DNA of 26,229 nt, from NCBI GenBank assembly GCA_040143965.1, contig JASJQH010007009.1, positions 1-26,229 on the forward strand, in the 5' to 3' direction. Positions 21,301 through 26,229 of this stretch are shown in pieces (within the stretch, counting starts at the first letter, position 1; the number at the start of each line of letters is the position of its first letter). The stretch is from Basidiobolus ranarum (lineage: Eukaryota > Basidiobolomycota > Basidiobolomycetes > Basidiobolales). The notes below the pieces were generated by a model that did no database searches, was not told the origin of the DNA, and saw only the letters and a program-made list of their open reading frames with translations. The translations under genes were made by a program, and so were the position numbers.

Positions 21301-22590
21301 ATGTCTACAGTTGCGGACAAAGAGACAGTCAATAACCAAGAGGCTAAAAACATTCACCAACTTGAGTATGAAGATGTACCCGGACACGAGCGAACTGGAT
21401 CTTCTTTTGGTGCTTTCGCGAACATTGTCTGTGTCATTGCTGGAAGTGGCACTTTGCAATTACCACTTGCTTTAAATCAAGGTGGTTGGTTCTCAGTCAT
21501 TCTAATCGTGTTCTTCTCCATCGCTGCCATCTATGCTGGTAACCTTTTGATCAAGTGTCTTTACTATGACGGAGTCTCAAGATTGGACGATTACCCCTCT
21601 ATTGCCGAAGCCGCTTTCGGCAAGTTTGGCAAATACTTCATCAGAACATTCAATTACTCTATCTTGCTTGGCACTAGTTGCGTCTACATCCTTCTGGCTG
21701 GTCTTAACATTCATACTTTAGTGCAAAAGCTTGATGTGAATATTGACTTGAAAATATGGATAATCATCGCTGCCTGTGTTATCTGGGTTCCATTCGTTTG
21801 TTTAAAATCCATCAAAGAAATCGCATTGATGTCTGCCTTCGGAGCTTTAGCCACATTGGTAGTAGTTATCGTCTCAGTAGTTGTGGGCTTCATTGATCTC
21901 AATCAACGTGTTACTGGTGCTGCTAACCATCAATTCATGAACACCTCCGGTCTCCCTCTTGCTCTTGCTTCCATTTGCTTCTCCTTTGGTGGTAATGTCA
22001 TTTATCCCCATGTTGAATCTGGAATGGCTCACCCAAAATCCTGGTCGAAGGTTCTTACTATGGCTATGGCCACCATTTGCGGAATGTATGTCTTGATCTC
22101 TGTCTGTGGTTACTATGTATACGGTCAGACTGTGCAATCACCCATCTATTTAAGCTTACCACAAGAAGCACCTACTTACGTTGCCATGATTATGATCACA
22201 CTTCATGTCATCCTCGCCGCTCCCTTGTATCTGACTGGCTTCGCTTATGAAATTGAAGGATTGTGGAAAATTGATCGTAGATATCATTCAGCCTCCAAAG
22301 AGTTCATTCTTCGTGCCGCTTTACGTACATCCATGATAGTGGTTTTGGCTTTGATTGCTATGTTCCTTCCTTATGTGGATGATTTGATGTCACTCATTGG
22401 TGCCCTGGCTTACTCCATTATTATCTTCATTGCTCCAATTGTTCTTTACTTGAAACTGCACGGACTTCGCTCTATGGGTAAAGTGGAAATGGCCTGGTGT
22501 GCTTTAATCATCATAACCGCAGCCATTGCCTGTGTGTTGGGTACCAAAGATGCCATCATATCCCTGATCAACCGAGTGAAGAACGGTTAA
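21301..22590 (+). CDS. AAAP-family amino acid transporter (intronless)
   Basis: Integral membrane amino acid transporter of the AAAP/AVT family, in fungi typically on the vacuole or plasma membrane; 429 residues in one exon. The hydrophilic N-tail (1-35) is followed by GSSFGAFANIVCVIAGSG and TLQLPLALNQGGW, the family's helix 1 with its broken unwound segment. About 11 hydrophobic helices follow, including IVSVVVGF, PLALASICFSFGGNVIYPHV (the conserved second signature) and MIMITLHVILAAPLYLTG. The start is the first ATG after the TATA box; the frame is open a little further upstream but without an ATG. Codon use is rich in C-ending codons, like RPS6, suggesting high expression. It is the only complete long gene here without introns, which may reflect retroposition, intron loss or transfer. 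Substrate and membrane cannot be told. Confidence 0.92.
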   Translation: MSTVADKETVNNQEAKNIHQLEYEDVPGHERTGSSFGAFANIVCVIAGSGTLQLPLALNQGGWFSVILIVFFSIAAIYAGNLLIKCLYYDGVSRLDDYPSIAEAAFGKFGKYFIRTFNYSILLGTSCVYILLAGLNIHTLVQKLDVNIDLKIWIIIAACVIWVPFVCLKSIKEIALMSAFGALATLVVVIVSVVVGFIDLNQRVTGAANHQFMNTSGLPLALASICFSFGGNVIYPHVESGMAHPKSWSKVLTMAMATICGMYVLISVCGYYVYGQTVQSPIYLSLPQEAPTYVAMIMITLHVILAAPLYLTGFAYEIEGLWKIDRRYHSASKEFILRAALRTSMIVVLALIAMFLPYVDDLMSLIGALAYSIIIFIAPIVLYLKLHGLRSMGKVEMAWCALIIITAAIACVLGTKDAIISLINRVKNG

Positions 22591-23486
22591 GATTGTCTTC
22601 TCGGCGTAGTTTGTAAATTTTTGGAGTTCCCAGTGAATTCTCTGCTTTTCTCACCTCACTTTATTTCCGCATTTTCATTGATGTCACACTTAGCATTAAC
22701 CTATATCGTTCGTTCGTACATATATATTTGTATGGGTCTATATATCATATCACCTTTACACCATATCCTGAGAATTTTCAACCCTTACCCTCATTTTAGT
22801 TGTAACAAAATCACGCCTCTTCGAGTCATCATGGATCATAATAAACCAAAGAATTAAAGCATAATTACTTTTATATATACTTACTTTTACCCGGTGCCTT
22901 CATATCTGTTCAGAAACCATTAATCTGAAGCCATTAGTGATCAGCAATCTTTCTGGGGAGAAAATCTGGAGAACAGGTTGTGATGGGTAGATTTTCATTG
23001 CCCAAACATTGATGCACTATATGGTAAGGTTTCATTAGAGTGATCTTGGTATGTCCTCTCAGATTCACCGAAGGTGGGAAATTCTTCCATCTGGAAGCCT
23101 AGTTTGGTAGTTAACCGATGATGGGTTAGTAAGAGTAATCCAGTCATGATTTCCGATCGATAGACTGGTTCTTGTCTGAATTGGGTTTTTCGTCAAGTGT
23201 AAATTTTGCCCCATTTCTGACATTTACCCATCATGTGTTTAATCGATCATTAGCTGGTATCTTGATCGCAATGTTCATTTATTTTATAGTGGAGTCCCTT
23301 GACTCATGTGATGAAAGATCAACTCCATAGATTTGGTGTTTTTTACTTAATTGATGGTATTTAACGAATATTACGAGAAGGTCATAAGAAAGGGAGTATT
23401 TGCATCGATTCATATTGAATTTGTTTATCAAAGAAAATCCATATTATATCTAGTCTATTGGGAGAGGAAGCAGGTAGAGTTGAGGT
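22591..23486. other. Intergenic, convergent 3' flanks
   Basis: About 900 bp between the transporter stop and the stop of the minus-strand unknown gene. A plus-strand frame at 22621-22857 and another at 23351-23545 look like chance; both lack family features and have AT-rich random composition. No repeats or RNA genes were recognised. Confidence 0.55.
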
Positions 23487-24385
23487 TTAATTGGGCGAGT
23501 GGGTGTCTTCTTCGGATTCATTTAAAGAACCTCCAGCTGCTTTGAATGGATCTAACATGGGTCTGGTAATACTCAATGGATTACTTGAGGCTGGTCGATC
23601 TTTGTCAGTTTTCTTCTTTTTACTCGTAGTTTTCACCTTGATCCCTTCAAGATTGGCCTTTACTAGTGCTAATTTTCGTGCCACGTGTTTACGCTGTTCT
23701 AGGCAACCTAGGGACACAATCTTGGTGGTTAAGTTATGCAGTAAGGTCTTGAGAATACGTTGTGATTGTGGTGATGGTTCAGTATCGCAGTTTGCATCTT
23801 GTGGGTGAATAATCCATGCTAAATAGTTATATACAGATTCAATGTCTTGGGAAAGTGGGCCCATATCATCCTCTAAAATAAACTCCATGAGTCAACATGA
23901 ACAGCATTTCTTGGGTGAAAATAGAAATTACCTTCAGATTGGTTTTTACAATGGCGAAGCATCTAACGAAAAACCCATTTAGTAAAATAGCCCCTAATAT
24001 ATCGTTCTATTTGAGAAAACACTCATACGTTGGAATATTGCTCACCCATATTTATATGATCCCCTAACTGTACAGCTCTTAATAACCTGATGCTATTATT
24101 TAGTTTGGCTAAAAAGGAAAGTCACAGAAGAATTAGTCCGGTTCGTTGGGTATTGGGGAAGTAAGAAAGAAATCTCTTACTAGGTTCAAAACGATCTTCT
24201 ACCGTAACTGAATCTTTAGCAGCGGCAGTGAGAGTTTTAGAAGGATCTGTTACTTTCTCTTCAGCTGGAGCTTTCCGTTTCTTGTTCGGTGGGGGATTTA
24301 CAATATTGGTGATTTTCATGGTGGTTGAAATAGTCTCAGCTTCGACATTATCCTCATTGCTATTAACCTCCGGACTGCCAGACAT
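23487..24385 (-). CDS. Unrecognised protein, 233 residues, 4 exons
   Basis: Exons 24385-24181, 24108-24029, 23962-23932 and 23872-23487 join in frame to 233 residues. I do not recognise the family. Residues 1-60 are acidic and Ser/Thr-rich with a basic NKKRKAPAEE (nuclear-signal-like). Residues 68 to about 165 are predicted helical: TKLNNSIRLLRAVQLGDHIN, MGEQYSNMLRHC, then MGPLSQDIESVYNYLAWII. A second helical part covers RILKTLLHNL to ARKLALVKANLEG. The tail has TSKKKKTDK and ends acidic. The architecture, two short helical segments between charged tails, suits a small subunit of a nuclear complex, but that is inference. Splice sites were chosen for phase; exon 3 is 31 nt. It diverges from the Cgi121 gene. 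Confidence 0.72.
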
Positions 24386-24761
24386 GACAAAAAAAAGTAA
24401 TGTTCGTAATAATAAATAGTTAATATGTCTTCATTCGTTCTTCAAAACCATAAACCGTCCTAAGACTGAGCCAAGTTTTTTTCAGTTCCTTTATTGATTC
24501 CATTTTAATTATCAGCTCATATAGATATCAACATAGGTTTAGGGGATGGAAATCGTATTAATGGTCCAATTTTAAACCAGAATGAGTCGTATATGAGTGA
24601 GTACTTAACCAAAAATTATCCACATTAGTTTATTAGTTTGCCATTGATTTGATGAATATTACTAAAACTTTCAAAAAAGTGAAGAGGAATTAAAGGTCAA
24701 ATATTTGGTGCCTTTTTAGTAAAATATCACGGTTGTGTTTATTTCACTCAGTATAGAAATC
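24386..24761. promoter_or_regulatory. Divergent promoter region, unknown gene / Cgi121
   Basis: 376 bp between two outward-facing starts, strongly AT-rich. No TATA box, operator or palindrome was recognised. The minus-strand gene would have a leader with a poly-T run just before its ATG. Confidence 0.45.
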
Positions 24762-25640
24762 ATGTCAGTCCTCACCGAAAACCCTCTTTATACACAACAC
24801 GGCCCCGTACACATTGTTCTTTTCGAAAACGTACAAAATGCTGGGGAAATCAAAAAGCAATTATCTGACGTAGATCTTCAACCTAGCTGTTGTTTTGTTG
24901 ATGCTAAAATGGTAGGTGATACACCCGTATAACTTATATGTAGGACCAGTTACCTTGGTACATTTTCTTTGGGTTAAAGAATTGAAATAGATGATATCAC
25001 TTTAGTCTAATTCTTTAATCTTGTCATTTATCTTATCCTTATGCCATTGTTAGATCCTCTCCACCTTCCAGATCTTAGTAGCTGCCAATCGTGCTCTTTA
25101 CATGGATAGTTTGGGAAAGCTGAAAACACGTAACCTTCTTTCGGAAACGATATTTAGCTTATCTCCAAACATGAATGTAAATATTCCCAATTTTATATAT
25201 GAATTCTGCTCTTATTAACTCTTGTATCATTCATTACTCTCTGAAGATTGCCCAAACGTTGGATAGATTTGGTGTTAAAGAAGATAGTACGTCTTTAATT
25301 GGTATCAAGATTGGAGATGTAACCGAAGCCGAGGTAAATATAAGAGATATTTCTTTGACAGAACCAACTGTAACCAAATTTTCAACGTAGTTGTTACAAG
25401 AGTTCCAATCCATTGTTAAAGGAGAAGTTGGAAAGCTAGAGGATATTGGAAAATCAGTTGATATGGATTTACTTCAAAAGGTAGATAAAATGGTTTCTAG
25501 TATTATAGTCTTTAATGGTCTCTCCTTTATTAAAGAACCATTTTTATCATTCATAGATGTACAAATTCAATTCAACTCAAGCTACATCTGACGAAATCCA
25601 CAACTTTGTAATCTCTTCCATGGCTCTAAAGGGCCTATAA
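24762..25640 (+). CDS. CGI121: Cgi121/TPRKB, KEOPS (EKC) complex subunit (5 exons)
   Basis: Regulatory subunit of the KEOPS complex, which makes the t6A modification at position 37 of ANN-decoding tRNAs. It binds the kinase Bud32/PRPK and the tRNA. Exons: 24762-24911, 25054-25176, 25247-25333, 25391-25480, 25557-25640; 177 residues (human TPRKB 175), and every intron falls between codons. Motifs: VHIVLFENVQNAGEIKKQ (human TLLLFKDVKNAGDLRRK), FQILVAANRALYMDSLGKLK (human FQILVAANKAVHLYKLGKMK), TRNLLSETIFSLSPNMN and RFGVKEDSTSLIGI. The start is the first ATG of the frame; upstream codons lack one. The last exon, MYKFNSTQATSDEI, matches the human KIYKLSSQEES region. Confidence 0.93.
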
Positions 25641-25822
25641 AGGAATACTACGCTATTTCCATATTAAATCTCACTTTCACCTCTGAAATATTCGTACCGT
25701 TCTATATCAATATTCATACCTTAAAACAGTGTTCTATATCTGTGCATAAAGATGGCCACTTCGTAGTTTATTAAGATTGTAGATAGAGAGTTAGGTTTAA
25801 AAAAGCCCATGCAAGTGGATAT

Positions 25823-26229
25823 TTAGTAGGTGAATCTGAAATCTAGTCTATCATTGCCAACATGTTGTGTGGTTTGATTATATTCTTTTTTGGCTTCTGC
25901 TGACATTGAATTCCATATTCTGTCTCTTCTACGGTTAAGAGCGATGTAATGGTAGCGTTGTGCTATGAAAAGTAGGATGGTGAGGAAACCAAGTCCAATG
26001 TTAATCCAGTTACCCCGATGGAATCTTGGTTTATCATCATCCCGATAAATCTGACTACCAACGAGTGCATTGATATTCACTGACATAACGTACATAGCCA
26101 AACCTATGGACCGTTTGCCCAGAGGTGCTACGTTTTCTGTCAACCAGGCTGCATTGATGGGATGCCAATATGGCCAACCAACGGTGAAAATGATAACAGC
26201 GTACATTGACCATCTGTCGGTGGTGTCAG
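25823..26229 (-). CDS. MFS transporter, Dal5/allantoate permease (ACS) family, C-terminal part
   Basis: Partial gene: 134 C-terminal residues are visible, open to the right edge, with the stop at 25825-25823. Visible parts are one helix (VIIFTVGWPYWHPINAAWL), then the family block NVAPLGKRSIGLAMYVMSVN, a further helix region with GSQIYRDDD, and the last helix GLGFLTILLFIAQ. The tail RRDRIWNSM and GNDRLDFRFTY is typical of fungal anion:cation symporters of the Dal5/Tna1 group, which take up allantoate, nicotinate and similar small acids. No intron is visible in this part. Substrate cannot be inferred. Confidence 0.9.
   Translation of the reverse strand, partial: DTTDRWSMYAVIIFTVGWPYWHPINAAWLTENVAPLGKRSIGLAMYVMSVNINALVGSQIYRDDDKPRFHRGNWINIGLGFLTILLFIAQRYHYIALNRRRDRIWNSMSAEAKKEYNQTTQHVGNDRLDFRFTY

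Noticed and set aside
22621-22857. 78-codon ORF after the AAAP transporter
   Set aside because: AT-rich, no recognisable domain, most likely 3' untranslated sequence.

Overview
The window looks like a piece of nuclear genome from an early-diverging fungus. It is AT-rich, packed with single-copy eukaryotic housekeeping genes, and its genes carry many short GT-AG introns, mostly 55 to 90 nt. The fungal assignment rests on the Dal5/allantoate-type MFS transporter at the right edge, the actin N-terminus, and the 6-nt first exon of the RPS6 gene. The most telling gene is a spliced homologue of the centriole duplication protein STIL/Ana2/SAS-5. I infer from it that the organism builds centrioles, as zoosporic fungi do and Dikarya and Mucoromycota do not.

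Layout, left to right: 5' end of an actin gene, cut by the left edge and with a damaged last exon (1-354, minus); VPS8, a CORVET subunit, 10 exons (976-6512, minus); a DDHD-domain phospholipase A1 (6709-8496, plus); PTPA, the PP2A activator (8829-10360, plus); a Nudix plus eIF2B-like fusion (10448-12071, minus); the mitochondrial rRNA methyltransferase MRM2 (12340-13323, plus); the STIL-like gene, 9 exons and 1355 residues (13525-18095, minus); ribosomal protein S6 (18497-19514, plus); a 1.8-kb gene-poor stretch with a 48-bp tandem repeat that reads as a micro-ORF, paired palindromes and a weak orphan gene candidate; an intronless AAAP amino acid transporter (21301-22590, plus); an unrecognised lysine-rich nuclear-looking protein (23487-24385, minus); the KEOPS subunit Cgi121/TPRKB (24762-25640, plus); and the C-terminal part of a Dal5-family transporter (25823 to the right edge, minus).

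Four divergent pairs share intergenic promoters of roughly 200 to 400 bp: VPS8/DDHD, Nudix-IF2B/MRM2, STIL/RPS6, and the unknown gene/Cgi121. Convergent pairs are tight, for example PTPA and Nudix-IF2B, 87 bp apart with interleaved poly(A) signals. The genes do not form one pathway; this is ordinary eukaryotic gene order. I see no transposon, retroelement, tRNA, rRNA or CRISPR array.

The exon structures were read by eye. Each multi-exon model closes in frame from ATG to stop, and I chose the splice sites for GT/AG, phase and agreement with family sequences recalled from memory. No database search was run.
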